The notes: a model not told the origin generated them from the sequence alone. A stretch of 41,659 nucleotides of DNA from a bacterium (GCA_021813725.1 JAKAJN010000011.1:1-41659), one strand, 5' to 3'. Shown: positions 15,821-25,557, counted from the stretch's first letter. Numbers and translations are program-made.

Positions 15821-18094
15821 ATGCGATTTCACGCCCTCCTGCTGGCGGCCACGCTTGGCGCCCACGTCGCCGGCGCGCAGCAGTCGAAGCCGTCGGTGAG
15901 TATCCCGCGATTCGACGCGCGCATCACCGTGGACGGCGTGCTGGATGAGCCCGTCTGGCAACAGGCCGCCGTGCTGGATGGCTTTCGTCAGTACTTGCCG
16001 GTGGACAGCCGGCCGGCAAAGGAACGCACCGAGGTGCGGCTCTGGTATGCTCCCGACGCACTGATGGTCGGCATTCGCGCGTTCACGGCCGACGTCGCGT
16101 CGCTGCGCGCGACGCGCGCCGATCGCGACAAGATCGGCAATGACGACCGGATCATCCTGTACCTCGACACGTTCAACGACAAGCGGCGCGCCTTCATGTT
16201 CGGCGTGAACCCACTGGGCGTGCAGCTCGACGGCGTGCGGACGGAGGGCGGCTACAGCGCCACGACGATGATGGGCGGCAGCATCGATTACGCACCGGAC
16301 TTCTTCTACGAGTCACGTGGCCGCCTGACGCCGCAGGGCTACGAGGTGGAGCTGCGCATCCCGTTCAAGAGCCTGCGCCTCCCCGGGACGGGCGCGCAGA
16401 CGTGGGGATTCAACGTGCACCGGTTTTCTCCGTCGACCGGCTACGAGGACACTTGGTCCGACGTTCGACGGGCGGGCGCGACCTTCCTGGGGCAAGGCGG
16501 GACGCTCACCGGGCTGCACGATCTTGAGCGCGGCGTCGTGACCGAGGTGCAGCCGTTCGTGACCTCGACCACGGCCGGGGTGCGGGCGCCCGATGGATCG
16601 TTTGCCCGCGACGCGGCGACGACGAGCTCCGGCGCCAACCTGCGTCTCGGCTTCACGCAGCTTTCGCTCGACGCGACGTTCAATCCCGACTTTAGTCAGG
16701 TGGAGAGCGACGCCGGCTTGGTGACGCTGAACGAGCGGTTCGCTTTGTACGTGCCGGAGAAGCGCCCGTTCTTCCTCGAGGGAATCGAGCTGTTTGCGAC
16801 GCCGAATCAGCTAGTCTACACCCGCCAGCTCGCCGATCCGTCGGTCGGCGGCAAGGTGACCGGCAAGGTGGGGGCGTACAGCGTGGCGTTCCTCAGCGCC
16901 GTCGACCACGAGACGTCGGGAGCGGCGCAGTTCCAGATTGGCCGCGTACGGCGCGATCTCGGCGAGGGTTCGAACGCCGGACTCACGGTGACCGACAAGG
17001 AACTGGGCGGCAGCTACAATCGCGTGGCGGCCGCCGACGTACGGCTCGTCTATCGCAAGCTCTATTTCTTCGAGGCGCAACTGGGCGGCGCCTCGACGCG
17101 CAGTGGGCCGTTGGACACGAAGCGGGGCCATATCTGGAAACTCGAGAACGACCGGACGGGACGCCACTGGGGATACAACATTCAGTGGATCGACATCGGT
17201 CGCGGCTTCCGAAGCCAGTCGGGCTTCGTCCCGCGCTCCGATATCACCAGCTTCCATTGGTTCAACCGGCTGTCGTGGTACGGGGCCACCGGCGCCTTCG
17301 TGGAAAGCGTGACGACGTTCGCGGGTCCGCAGCGCATCTGGCGATCTGGCGCGGCCGTTTCCAGCGCACCGCTCGAGGGAAAGGACAACGTCAACCTCAT
17401 GGTGCGACTGCGCGGCGGGTGGAGCGTCACTACCTCGGTGGGGCGGCAGTTCTTCTTTGTGGATCCGTCCAATTACCTGGCGTACCGGACCGGCTCGGGT
17501 GGATCGGCGCCGCTCTACCGGCCTCCGCAGTGGCAGACGGGACTCGCCGATGTGCAGGCCACGATTTCCACGCCGGTGCTCCAGCGTGCCAATGCGTCGG
17601 TGAGCGTGCAGCGAACGGCCTTGCCCATCTTCGTCGAGGGGTCGCGCGGTACGGATCTCCGCGTGTCAGCCACCGTGTCGTTGCGCCCGACGGCGGCGGC
17701 GCGTGTCGATGGAACGCTCGCCTCGTCGCGCATCACGCGTCGGGTCGACGGCTCGGGGTTTGCCCGCACGCTCATTCCCCGGCTCAAGCTCGAGTACCAA
17801 CTGACGCGCGCGATGTTCGTGCGGGTGGTGGGCGAGTACCGGTCGGAGCGGCGCGATGCACTGCGCTCGGCAGACGACGGCCGCACGCTCTGGGTGAATC
17901 AGACCCTGAGCGCGCCGGCGGCGTCAAGTCGCCTGCGCGTGGACTGGTTGGCGTCGTACCAACCGGTGCCCGGGACGGTGGCGTTTCTCGGCTACGGCAC
18001 CGGCCTCGACGCACCGCGGGCCGACGAGTTCTCCGCGCTGCGGCGCAGCGACGACGCGTTCTTCGTCAAGCTGGCGTATCAATTTCGACGGTAG
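15821..18094 (+). CDS. DUF5916 outer-membrane protein with CBM9-like N-terminal domain
   Basis: A 757-residue protein with a signal peptide (LLLAATLGAHVAGAQ). The N-terminal domain, about residues 25-215, is of the carbohydrate-binding family 9 type (ITVDGVLDEPVWQQA, EVRLWYAPDALMVGIRAF, YEVELRIPFKSLRLP). The remainder is the DUF5916 region, rich in alternating amphipathic strands and ending in a typical outer-membrane C-terminus (FFVKLAYQFRR). The family is common in Gemmatimonadota and Bacteroidota, and its function is not established; surface glycan or glycoprotein interaction is a guess from the domain. The stop codon lies inside a GACGGTAGACGG repeat. No Shine-Dalgarno sequence is visible, and the start may be leaderless. 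Confidence 0.9.
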   Translation: MRFHALLLAATLGAHVAGAQQSKPSVSIPRFDARITVDGVLDEPVWQQAAVLDGFRQYLPVDSRPAKERTEVRLWYAPDALMVGIRAFTADVASLRATRADRDKIGNDDRIILYLDTFNDKRRAFMFGVNPLGVQLDGVRTEGGYSATTMMGGSIDYAPDFFYESRGRLTPQGYEVELRIPFKSLRLPGTGAQTWGFNVHRFSPSTGYEDTWSDVRRAGATFLGQGGTLTGLHDLERGVVTEVQPFVTSTTAGVRAPDGSFARDAATTSSGANLRLGFTQLSLDATFNPDFSQVESDAGLVTLNERFALYVPEKRPFFLEGIELFATPNQLVYTRQLADPSVGGKVTGKVGAYSVAFLSAVDHETSGAAQFQIGRVRRDLGEGSNAGLTVTDKELGGSYNRVAAADVRLVYRKLYFFEAQLGGASTRSGPLDTKRGHIWKLENDRTGRHWGYNIQWIDIGRGFRSQSGFVPRSDITSFHWFNRLSWYGATGAFVESVTTFAGPQRIWRSGAAVSSAPLEGKDNVNLMVRLRGGWSVTTSVGRQFFFVDPSNYLAYRTGSGGSAPLYRPPQWQTGLADVQATISTPVLQRANASVSVQRTALPIFVEGSRGTDLRVSATVSLRPTAAARVDGTLASSRITRRVDGSGFARTLIPRLKLEYQLTRAMFVRVVGEYRSERRDALRSADDGRTLWVNQTLSAPAASSRLRVDWLASYQPVPGTVAFLGYGTGLDAPRADEFSALRRSDDAFFVKLAYQFRR

Positions 18095-18113
18095 ACGGTG
18101 GACGGCAGATGGT
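18088..18113. repeat. GACGG-type repeat overlapping the DUF5916 stop codon (copy 4)
   Basis: CGACGGTAGACGGTGGACGGCAG; the TAG within the repeat is the stop codon of the DUF5916 gene. The remaining spacer to 18201 contains no recognisable terminator. Confidence 0.6.
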
Positions 18114-18201
18114 TGCGGCTCGGAATACTGCTGTGTCGTGACCCGCCACCTCTGCGCTCGTCTGGGGTAGGAAACCACCGTCCCCTGTCGGAGAACTGCT
18201 C

Positions 18202-18840
18202 GTGAAGCGTCTGGTTTTTGTCGCCTTGCTCGTCCCTGCCATCGCGCAGGGGCAGTCCTATACCTATCCGTCGTTTCAGCTCCCGACGCTCGTCGAGCGG
18301 GAGTACAACTTCGCGGCCGCCGACGGCGGACGCGCCGGCGCCTCGCTCCTCTTCCAGTGGCGCGAGGCGGTATCGCCGCTCTGGCAGTTTGGCGTCGACG
18401 CGGGACTCGCCGATCCCGACGGCACGGCCTCATCGCGCCTAGTCCTCGGCGGCCACGCCGCGCGACAGTTGACGCGCGCCACGACGGACATGCCGTTCGA
18501 CGTCGCGCTGACCGGCGGCGCCGGGTTCTCTGGCGTGAACGGACACAACGTGGTCCGCATTCCCGTGGGCGCGTCGGTGGGGCACCGTTTCGCCCTCGAC
18601 GGCGGGATGAGCGTCACGCCGTTCGTGCACCCGCGCCTCTCCCTCGACCTCTGCAATGACTGCAAGGCGGGCGACGCCGACCGCAAGCTCAATGTCGCGG
18701 TGGACATCGGCGGCAGTCTGCAGATGACGGAGCAGGTCGCGCTCCGCATTGCCGCCACTGCCGGCGGCTCGGACTACCTGGGTTCAGGCAACGGCCTTGG
18801 CCTCAGCGTGGCGTGGACGCCGAAGGGCCTGCGGAAGTAG
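18202..18840 (+). CDS. Predicted small outer-membrane beta-barrel protein
   Basis: A 212-residue protein of unknown family with a GTG start preceded by CGGAGA. Residues 1-18 are a signal peptide (LVFVALLVPAIAQGQ). The rest alternates short polar and hydrophobic strands with glycine turns (GGAGFSGVNGHN, IPVGASVGHRFAL, VDIGGSLQMTEQ), as expected for an eight-stranded-type barrel. A CNDC pair lies at about residue 150 and may form a disulfide. It follows the DUF5916 gene by 107 nt. The barrel prediction is by eye. Confidence 0.75.
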   Translation: MKRLVFVALLVPAIAQGQSYTYPSFQLPTLVEREYNFAAADGGRAGASLLFQWREAVSPLWQFGVDAGLADPDGTASSRLVLGGHAARQLTRATTDMPFDVALTGGAGFSGVNGHNVVRIPVGASVGHRFALDGGMSVTPFVHPRLSLDLCNDCKAGDADRKLNVAVDIGGSLQMTEQVALRIAATAGGSDYLGSGNGLGLSVAWTPKGLRK

Positions 18841-18866
18841 CGCGCCCGACTAGCGGACGGGTGCGC
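18840..18866. terminator. Hairpin between convergent genes, possible bidirectional terminator
   Basis: GCGCGCCCG (18840-18848) pairs with CGGGTGCGC (18858-18866), with one G-T wobble, around a 9-nt loop. It spans the end of the barrel gene and the last codons of the convergent lipoprotein gene. No T runs on either strand. Confidence 0.35.
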
Positions 18867-19314
18867 CGCCGCCGGCGCTGAGGCCGCCGTGGGCGCCGCC
18901 AGACTTGAGCGCGGTGAGCGCGATGGACACCAGGCCGGCGGTGACCGTCGCCGCCGTGAAGGTGGAGCGCCGGCGGTTGAATCGCCGTTCGTCGAGCGCG
19001 CTTAGGTCGGAGCGCGCAATCGCCACCGTCCCTTCACCGATCCATGGCTGGGCCACGCCATTCGACGTGCGTACCCACTGCGGGTTCACCAGCAGCGTGT
19101 CGCCGGCGCGCCACGCAACCAGCTCGCCCGTGACCGAGCGCACGTTCGGGCCGAGGTACCGCGCGAGTTCCATGGTCCCGTCTGACGTCAGTTCGAATCG
19201 CACCGTGCCAGGACGGGCAGCGCCGACGACCGGCTGGTAGTAGTAGCAGGCGGAGTTGCTGAGCAACGTGCCTACGACAAGCATGGCGGCTGCGGAACGC
19301 TGGAAACGGCGCAT
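18850..19314 (-). CDS. Small lipoprotein of a SusCD-associated family (member A)
   Basis: A 154-residue lipoprotein with lipobox SNSAC (C23), followed by YYYQP. A beta-rich middle (LVAWRAGDTLLV, WIGEGTVAIARSDLSALDERRF) leads to a basic RFNRRRST motif and a hydrophobic helix (AATVTAGLVSIALTAL). It is the third gene of the SusC2-SusD2 operon. It aligns along its whole length with the lipoprotein at 35207-35710, which also follows a SusD gene: shared features are C-Y-x-Y-x-P after the lipobox, LGP, V-x-G-x-LV, W-x-GE-x-V-x-I-x-R, R-x-F-x-RR-x-T and a terminal helix. I know no named function. It may be an accessory subunit or assembly factor of the uptake complex. Confidence 0.8.
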   Translation of the reverse strand: MRRFQRSAAAMLVVGTLLSNSACYYYQPVVGAARPGTVRFELTSDGTMELARYLGPNVRSVTGELVAWRAGDTLLVNPQWVRTSNGVAQPWIGEGTVAIARSDLSALDERRFNRRRSTFTAATVTAGLVSIALTALKSGGAHGGLSAGGGAPVR

Positions 19315-19403
19315 GGCGGATAGGGGGCGGATGTGTCAGTAGGTGGCACAGGTGGCGCGGGCCCCGTGGTGGCGGCCCGCCCACCGCGCCGAGAAAGGTT
19401 ACA

Positions 19404-20711
19404 TCAGCTGCCGCACTTCGACGGGGTCTCGATGCACGGATTCCCCAGCCGCTCGACGTTCGGTATCGGGAACAGCAGTCCCTTGACCGTAAACGCCGAC
19501 TCGAAGTTCGGGTTGTTGACCCACTTGGGGTCGGTGAGTCCAAAGCGATACATATCGGCAAGACGGCGACGCATCAGCCAGAGTTGCGCCTGCCGCTCGT
19601 AGACGAGCATCTGCTGCGCCGGAATCTGCGCGGCGTACGCCGGCTTGCCGTCCAGCGCGCGCACCGTGTTGATCTGCGTTGTGAACTCGCCAATGTTGCC
19701 GGCCGACAGCGCGGCCTCGGCGAGGATGAGCCGCAGTTCGCGGTTGCTCGTCATCCAGAGCGTGCCCGACTGCGTGCCGAACGCCTTGAAGGCCGCCAGC
19801 GACGCGGTGGCCGTCGGATCGATGGCACCGGAGATCGGATCCTTGAGGTTGGTGTACGCCGCGCCGACGCGGTGTTCGTTGCGGCCATTCACCTCGAACC
19901 AGATGTTGATCCCCGCCGTCGCCTCGAGGTTGTTCACGAGATTGAACTTCGCGTCGGCGGCGGACATGGCGATCGCGGCGTTGGCGTCGGCCACGGCGCC
20001 AGCGTCGTTTACCAGCGGGTTGGCGGTGTTCACCGTCCCCTTGGGCGAGATCTTGCCCCAGACGCCCTTGGCGTGCTTCACGCGGGCCCGGTACGCCGTG
20101 ATGTTGTACCGGTCGGCCGATGCGGTGGCGATGGCCAGCGACTTGTCGAGGTAGCCGATCGCCTTGTCGTAGAGCTTGCCCATGTTGGCGCGCCCCACCG
20201 GTGCGGCCGGCGTCGTCTTGCTGGAGAAGGCGTAATCATCGTACATGTCGGCAATCGACGTGTACGTGATGGCGGCGTACAAATACGCCCGCGCCAGCGA
20301 CTGCCGGTTGACCAGCGTCCCGGCCTTGTCGAACGCCTCGAGTTTGGTGATGGTCTGGTCGGCGAGGTAGCGCGCCGTGCCGACGTCCGGGAATGCGCCG
20401 TCGGTGAACTCGTTGAGGAAGTTGCCCAGCCCGCCCGTCTCGAGGTCGAGCCACGCGTCACGCGAGCCGATCCAGTCGAGCTCGTCGGTGGCCACGGAAT
20501 ACGGCACGGTAGTCGCCGACAGCATGCGGACGAGCGCCGCCAGCGAACCGTTGGCCTGCGCGTCGGCTGACGCCGGGTTCTCCAGCGCCGACTCGGGCAC
20601 GTTGTTGGGGTTCTTGACGTCGAGGATGCTGGAACACGCCCCCACCGCCGTGAGCATGACGCCGCTGATGATACCCCGCGACCAGACGCGGGGCGAGATG
20701 AGATTGCGCAT
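19404..20711 (-). CDS. SusD/RagB-like outer membrane lipoprotein (pair 2)
   Basis: A 435-residue lipoprotein with lipobox AVGAC (C26). SusD/RagB features include the N-terminal LDVKNPNNVPESAL, ARAYLYAAITYTSIADMYDD (TPR-like helices), and the C-terminal ELRLILAEAALSAGN, WLMRRRLADMYRFG and LLFPIPNVER segments. It partners SusC2 as the surface ligand-binding lid. I chose the ATG at 20711, preceded by GAGGA at 5 nt; the upstream ATG at 20723 overlaps the SusC2 stop (TAATG) and would add four residues. Both choices imply tight coupling to SusC2. The lipoprotein gene starts 89 nt downstream. Confidence 0.92.
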   Translation of the reverse strand: MRNLISPRVWSRGIISGVMLTAVGACSSILDVKNPNNVPESALENPASADAQANGSLAALVRMLSATTVPYSVATDELDWIGSRDAWLDLETGGLGNFLNEFTDGAFPDVGTARYLADQTITKLEAFDKAGTLVNRQSLARAYLYAAITYTSIADMYDDYAFSSKTTPAAPVGRANMGKLYDKAIGYLDKSLAIATASADRYNITAYRARVKHAKGVWGKISPKGTVNTANPLVNDAGAVADANAAIAMSAADAKFNLVNNLEATAGINIWFEVNGRNEHRVGAAYTNLKDPISGAIDPTATASLAAFKAFGTQSGTLWMTSNRELRLILAEAALSAGNIGEFTTQINTVRALDGKPAYAAQIPAQQMLVYERQAQLWLMRRRLADMYRFGLTDPKWVNNPNFESAFTVKGLLFPIPNVERLGNPCIETPSKCGS

Positions 20712-20722
20712 GGAGGTCCTCA

Positions 20723-23700
20723 TTAGAAGCCCACCCGCACGTTGAGGGCAAAGCGGCGTGGGATCGGGAAGCCGAATGCATCAATTGACTCGCCGAAGTT
20801 GCTGTTGGTGCCGCCGCCCGTGCTGCGACCGAAGACGTTGATCTCGGGGTCGGTGCCCGGATACTTGGTCCAGAGCGCGAAGTTGCGCGCCGAGAACGTG
20901 ACCGCCATGTCGCTGGCGCCCACCGCACTCGCCCACGTGGACGGCGCGGTGTACGTGAGCGACAACTCACGCCAGCGCAGGAAGTCGCCGCGGAACTGCT
21001 GGTTGAGGCCGTCAAACGGCGACAGTGCCGCCAGCTGGTAGGCGTACACCTTGGCCGCGCCAAGCCGCTGATCGGCCGAACTGGCCGGGTTGAGGATTGT
21101 CGCCTCCGTGAAGGCGCGCAGCTTGGTATTGCCGCCGTTCGCGGGGCTTGAGGTACGGAACGCGTCGGTGAGGTCCGAGATCGTGTAGTGTCCGAACCGG
21201 TACTCGAGGTTGGTCGAGAGGCGCCAGTTCTTGCGGAACGTCACCGAGCCGCCGAACGAACCCTGGAAGTCGGGGAGTGGCTTCCCGCTGTAGTGATCGA
21301 GGAAATCCTTGTTGTTGTTGTCGTCGGCGAGCATCGGCGGAATGGCCGCCAGTTGCCGAGGCGTCGCGAGGAACGCGAGCATCTGGGCTTCCGTGTCGGG
21401 GACGCCGTCCTTGTTGGTGTCGAACGGCAGCTGCCCCGGCTGCAGGCACAGGCCGCCACCGGCCGTCTTGGTCTGACCGGCCGCGCACGGATCGGGAAGC
21501 TTGGCGCCGAAGAAGGATCCCGGTGCGTAGCCTTCCTTGATGAAGTTGCGGTAGCGCGGATAGCTGCCGCCCACCTTGAGTGGCGGTGCGCCACCAAGGC
21601 TGGTCACGAGCTGGCTGAGGAAGGCGGTGTTCCCGTACACGTCGACCGACAGATTGGGCCGATTGACCACGAAGCCCTTGAGCTTGAGGTCCCATCCCCA
21701 TGCCTTCATGCCGCCAATGTTGTCGAGCTGCAACGCGGAGAAGCCGCCCGTGACAGGGAACTGTCGCGCCACCAGGGCGTCCCGCAGATCGCGTCCCCAA
21801 CGAGTCAGGTCCACGGACCAGCGGTTGTCGAGCAGGCCGATCTCGGTGCCGACTTCCCACTCGGTGCTGATCTCCGGCTTCAGGTTCGGATTGCCCAGGT
21901 TCGCCGGCACCAAGCCGCCGCCCGCGGTCGAGGTGAGCGGGCCGTACGTCGTCAGCTTGTCGAACGCTCCCGGTTGCCGCCCGGCCCGGCCCCACGCCGC
22001 TCGCACGCGGAAGGTCGAGACATACTTGGCCAGCGCTCCGTCGCCCCACGACGGCCGGTCCGACGGAATCACGGAAAGCGACGCCTGCGGATAGAAGACG
22101 CCACCCGAGGTCTTGCCGAAGGCGCTGTTGTAGTCGTAGCGCCCGCCAAAGGTGGTGAAGACCCAGTCGCGGTAGCCCATCTGTTCCTGCGCGAAGAACC
22201 CGGCGTTCACCACCGAGCTGAACGACTCGAACACGCGCGGGCTCGAGCCGCCACCCACGACCTCGATGCCCGGGCCAGGGAAGCCCTGGTTGGACCCCGA
22301 CTCGTCGTTCTCCCGCGTCAAGAAGCCCTGAGCGCCGAAGATCAGGTTGGACGAAAGATTGGTCATCAACGCCTGCGTCCACCCGCCGTTCACGCTCAAC
22401 GTGACCTCTTGGTGCGAGCGATCATCGACGTTGGCCAGTCCAGCGTTGGCCCGGTTGACGCGCCGGTCCACGTTGTTGCCGAACGGAAGGAACGTCGTGG
22501 AGCGCTGCGAGGTGAAGTCGATGCCGAAGGTGCCGTCGAAGTTGAGGTCGGCCGATGGCACATAGCTGCCGCGCAGGCGCCCGTTGAAGTGCCGGGCATC
22601 CTGCTTGATGCTGTACTGCAGCAGCTCGTTCATGGTGCCGAACGAACTGGCCCCGGTGGGGTTGCCCGCCCCCTTGCAGAGGCCGTTGCCGAGCGAGCCG
22701 TACGTCGGGTCGTTGGCGCTGGTCTTCGAGGCGTCGCACTGCGCGTTCTCCGGCTTCGAGAACAGCGCGATGGTGTACGGCGCGTAGATGCTGTTGTTGT
22801 TCTCGGGAATTTCGTTATGCGTCGCCGCGTAGAGGACGTTCGCCTGCAGCTTGGTGTTCTTCGACGGCGAGATGCCGAGGTTCACCGTCCCCTGGTACTT
22901 GTTGTTGATGTCCTTCATGAAGACGCCGCGATCATGCCAGTTGAAGTTGCTGGCCGTGAACGGGCCGTCCTCGGTGTACGAGCGGACCGACGCGAAGTAG
23001 GTGACCACCGGCGTGCCGCCCGACACCTGCCCGGCGATCGTACGCGACACGCCCCGCTCGAACAGCTTCGTCGCGAACGCCTTGTTGAACGGCACGAACG
23101 CCTGCACCGGAGTGCCGTAATGGGCCGACAACCGCGTGGCCTGCGAATCCGAGCGCGCCACGCCCCACTGCGGCTGGATGCGGTTGGTCGGATACGAGGT
23201 GAAAGCCTGCTCGGCGTCCACCGACCACGTGGGCGCACCCAGCGCGCCCTTGCGCGTGGTGATCAGGATGACGCCGTTCGATGCCTCGGTGCCGTACAGC
23301 GTCGCCGCCGCCGCGCCCTTGAGCACCTCCACCTTCTCGATGGACTTCGGATCGATGTCATCGAGGCGCGACGGGCGTCCCCCGCCGCCGGTGCCGACGA
23401 AGCCGTTGCCGAAGCCGCCGCCGTTGTCGAGGCGCACGCCGTCGATGTACACGATCGGCTCGTTCGACTGCGACAGCGAGGCATTGCCGCGCACGCGAAT
23501 GCGCGCGCCCTCGCCCGTCGCGCCCGACGACGGCATCGCCATCAGCCCGGGCTCACGCCCCTGAAGCACGTCGGAGAACGACGCAATGGGAGCTGTGAGC
23601 GGCGCCTCGACGGCGGCCACGGTGTTGCCAAGTTTGCGTGCTTCGACCTGCGACCCGCCCGTGCCGGTGGTGACCACGGCGCCAAGCTCGATGGCCGACT

Positions 23701-24037
23701 GCCGGAGCTCGAACGTCACCGTGGACGTCGCACCCGGCCGCACGTTGACGACCTTCACCAGCGGGGCATAGCCGATGAGGCGCGCGCGCACGTTGCGCTC
23801 GCCGGCCACGACGTTGTTGATGCGGAACTTTCCTGTCTGGTCCGTCATACTGCCGATCGTCTGGCTGGTGCCAGAAATCGTGACCTGCACGTTTGGCACG
23901 GGACGCCGGGTGCCGGCGTCGACGACGTTGCCGGTGATCGTACCTGTCGCTTGCTGGGCGGCGAGTGTCACGGGGACCAGTGCTCCCATGAACACACGTT
24001 TCGCCAAGCGAGCGACGGTCGAGCCGCGCTTGCTCAT
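20723..24037 (-). CDS. SusC/RagA-family TonB-linked outer membrane receptor (pair 2)
   Basis: A 1104-residue receptor. The signal peptide is at about residues 1-28 (GALVPVTLAAQQ), followed by a carboxypeptidase-regulatory-like domain (GTITGNVVDAGTRRPVPNV). The plug contains VLQGREPGLM, RIRVRGNASL, YIDGVRLDNGGG, IEKVEVLKGAAA and LYGTEASNGVI. The barrel ends with FSARNFALWTKYPGTDPE and a C-terminal aromatic residue. It imports a SusD2-bound ligand using TonB energy. GGAGG lies 5 nt before the ATG. The 228-bp gap to WaaA (24038-24265) contains its promoter region. The ligand is unknown. Confidence 0.95.
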   Translation of the reverse strand: MSKRGSTVARLAKRVFMGALVPVTLAAQQATGTITGNVVDAGTRRPVPNVQVTISGTSQTIGSMTDQTGKFRINNVVAGERNVRARLIGYAPLVKVVNVRPGATSTVTFELRQSAIELGAVVTTGTGGSQVEARKLGNTVAAVEAPLTAPIASFSDVLQGREPGLMAMPSSGATGEGARIRVRGNASLSQSNEPIVYIDGVRLDNGGGFGNGFVGTGGGGRPSRLDDIDPKSIEKVEVLKGAAAATLYGTEASNGVILITTRKGALGAPTWSVDAEQAFTSYPTNRIQPQWGVARSDSQATRLSAHYGTPVQAFVPFNKAFATKLFERGVSRTIAGQVSGGTPVVTYFASVRSYTEDGPFTASNFNWHDRGVFMKDINNKYQGTVNLGISPSKNTKLQANVLYAATHNEIPENNNSIYAPYTIALFSKPENAQCDASKTSANDPTYGSLGNGLCKGAGNPTGASSFGTMNELLQYSIKQDARHFNGRLRGSYVPSADLNFDGTFGIDFTSQRSTTFLPFGNNVDRRVNRANAGLANVDDRSHQEVTLSVNGGWTQALMTNLSSNLIFGAQGFLTRENDESGSNQGFPGPGIEVVGGGSSPRVFESFSSVVNAGFFAQEQMGYRDWVFTTFGGRYDYNSAFGKTSGGVFYPQASLSVIPSDRPSWGDGALAKYVSTFRVRAAWGRAGRQPGAFDKLTTYGPLTSTAGGGLVPANLGNPNLKPEISTEWEVGTEIGLLDNRWSVDLTRWGRDLRDALVARQFPVTGGFSALQLDNIGGMKAWGWDLKLKGFVVNRPNLSVDVYGNTAFLSQLVTSLGGAPPLKVGGSYPRYRNFIKEGYAPGSFFGAKLPDPCAAGQTKTAGGGLCLQPGQLPFDTNKDGVPDTEAQMLAFLATPRQLAAIPPMLADDNNNKDFLDHYSGKPLPDFQGSFGGSVTFRKNWRLSTNLEYRFGHYTISDLTDAFRTSSPANGGNTKLRAFTEATILNPASSADQRLGAAKVYAYQLAALSPFDGLNQQFRGDFLRWRELSLTYTAPSTWASAVGASDMAVTFSARNFALWTKYPGTDPEINVFGRSTGGGTNSNFGESIDAFGFPIPRRFALNVRVGF

Positions 24038-24169
24038 ACTGCCTCCAACGGGGTGGGGGGGCTTCGCTCCAAGCGAGGCGAAGGGTCTTATGGAATCAAG
24101 GCGCGTGAGCGCGGCAGGCGCGCTCGAACGCAGCTCTAGAGTTGGGGGGCTTCCATCGGGGCCTTCGCT

Positions 24170-24209
24170 TGGGACTATCCTAAGTTCTAAACAAATGAAT
24201 CGATGTCAA
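24170..24209 (-). promoter_or_regulatory. Probable promoter region of the SusC2 operon
   Basis: A locally AT-rich stretch upstream of SusC2 contains a consensus -35 box, TTGACA (24209-24204), on the minus strand. The hexamer 17 nt downstream is AACTTA, a poor -10 box; TAGGAT lies at a 21-nt spacing. The region is a likely promoter but its -10 is not settled. The rest of 24038-24265 is leader without a recognised structure. Confidence 0.35.
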
Positions 24210-24265
24210 GTGGTCCGGGCACACAAAATCCGACCAATCGACGTCCGCCGCTTACTCGTTTTCCC

Positions 24266-25546
24266 CTACGGCGCCTCCATCACCATCTCGTACGACCGCT
24301 GGGCCGCACCCAGTCCGCCGCGCACAACGTCGCGTGCGCGGCGCCCCGCGTCCTCTCGCGCGGTCGGATCGGAGAGCCAGGCGCCCAGCGCGCCCTCGAG
24401 CGCGAGCGCGTTCTCCACCACCCTTGCGCCGCCCTCCTCCGTGAGCAGGCCGGCGTCTCGGCTCCTGGTGCATCGCGGGCCGAACAGCACCGGCGCGCCA
24501 AACGCCGCCGGTTCAATGACCGAGTGCAGTCCTGCCGTATGGAAGCCGCCGCCGACGTAGGCCACGCTGGCCAACGCGTACAGGTCGCCCAGCACGCCCA
24601 CCCGGTCGACGATCACCATGTCCGCCGATTCCTGATCGTGCGCGCCGAGTCGCGCCCCGCGCAGCTCGGCACGCTTGCACCATCCTTCGATGGCCGCGAG
24701 GTGCGCCGCGGTGGGTTCGTGCGGCGCGATGACGAGCCGCGCGTTCGGCACGCTCGCGCGCACACCGCGCCAGGCGGCCTCGAGCACCTGTTCGTCGGCG
24801 GGCCACGTGGAACCGGCCACCAACGTGGGCCGCGACGACACGAGGGGGGAAAGGAGTGTCGACTCGCGGTCCGCCTGTTGCGCCCGTTCCCACACCTGGT
24901 CGTAGCGGGTATCGCCCGTCACGCGAACGTGCGCGCGGTTCACGCCGAGTGCGACCAGCCGCGCGGCGTCGGCCTCGTCGATGGCGCCCACCGCGGCGAG
25001 CGCGGCATACGCATCTCGCAGCAACGCGCGCGCAAACACCCCCCGCCGTCCCGATCCCTCCGCGAGCGTGGCGGCGATCATCGTCACGCGCACGCCCCGT
25101 CGCGCCGCCTCCTCGACCAGCACGGGCCACACGTCGAGCTTGCTGAAGACGAGCGTGGTGGGTCGGAGCGCGTCGAGCAGGGCGCGTGCGGCGCGCACCG
25201 TGTCGAAGGGGAGGAAGTCGGCGTAGTCGGCGCCGACGCGCAACGCGAAGCTCGACGCGCTGCTCGAGTAGTGCGTGTACACCAGTTGCACATCGGGACG
25301 GCGTGCGCGGAGCAGTTCCACCACCGGGCGCGCCTGAAGCCCCTCACCCACGGACGGTGCGTGCAGCCAGACGAGCGGACGCGTGGGGTCGCGATGCGCC
25401 GCCGCCCAGTGCGCGAACCGCGCGAGCACGCCGCGACGTCCCGCCAGCGAGGCCATCGTCTTTCCGTCGCCCGGACGAGCGACCGATGCGGCCCATTCCG
25501 CGAGCGTGCCCGCAGTGGCGTAGGCGGCGCGCAGCGCGACGTTCAC
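24266..25546 (-). CDS. waaA: 3-deoxy-D-manno-octulosonic acid (Kdo) transferase
   Basis: A 426-residue GT-B glycosyltransferase that adds Kdo from CMP-Kdo to lipid A precursor at the inner membrane. The N-terminal domain shows WLHAPSVGEGLQARPVV, containing the catalytic-type Glu of the SVGE motif, and QLVYTHYSSSAS. The C-terminal domain has TLVAGSTWPADEQVL, RLVIAPHEP, VGVLGDLYALASVAYVGGGFH and HSVIEPAAFGAPVLFGP, all typical of KdtA/WaaA. I chose the GTG at 25546, 11 nt after the stop of the DsbA-like gene, because the longer frame runs antisense-like through that gene. It is the last gene of a four-gene operon. It shows that the cell makes Kdo-containing LPS. Confidence 0.93.
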   Translation of the reverse strand: MNVALRAAYATAGTLAEWAASVARPGDGKTMASLAGRRGVLARFAHWAAAHRDPTRPLVWLHAPSVGEGLQARPVVELLRARRPDVQLVYTHYSSSASSFALRVGADYADFLPFDTVRAARALLDALRPTTLVFSKLDVWPVLVEEAARRGVRVTMIAATLAEGSGRRGVFARALLRDAYAALAAVGAIDEADAARLVALGVNRAHVRVTGDTRYDQVWERAQQADRESTLLSPLVSSRPTLVAGSTWPADEQVLEAAWRGVRASVPNARLVIAPHEPTAAHLAAIEGWCKRAELRGARLGAHDQESADMVIVDRVGVLGDLYALASVAYVGGGFHTAGLHSVIEPAAFGAPVLFGPRCTRSRDAGLLTEEGGARVVENALALEGALGAWLSDPTAREDAGRRARDVVRGGLGAAQRSYEMVMEAP

Positions 25547-25557
25547 GCCCTGCCCAG

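Noticed and set aside
15510..15961. Several open frames through the CCTCCGTG repeat, including a 307-codon minus-strand frame
   Set aside because: They encode EARRHGGT-type low-complexity repeats caused by the 8-bp units and overlap real genes or terminators.
21188..24139. A 983-codon plus-strand open frame opposite SusC2
   Set aside because: Antisense to SusC2, no family features, and composition typical of a shadow of high-GC third positions.
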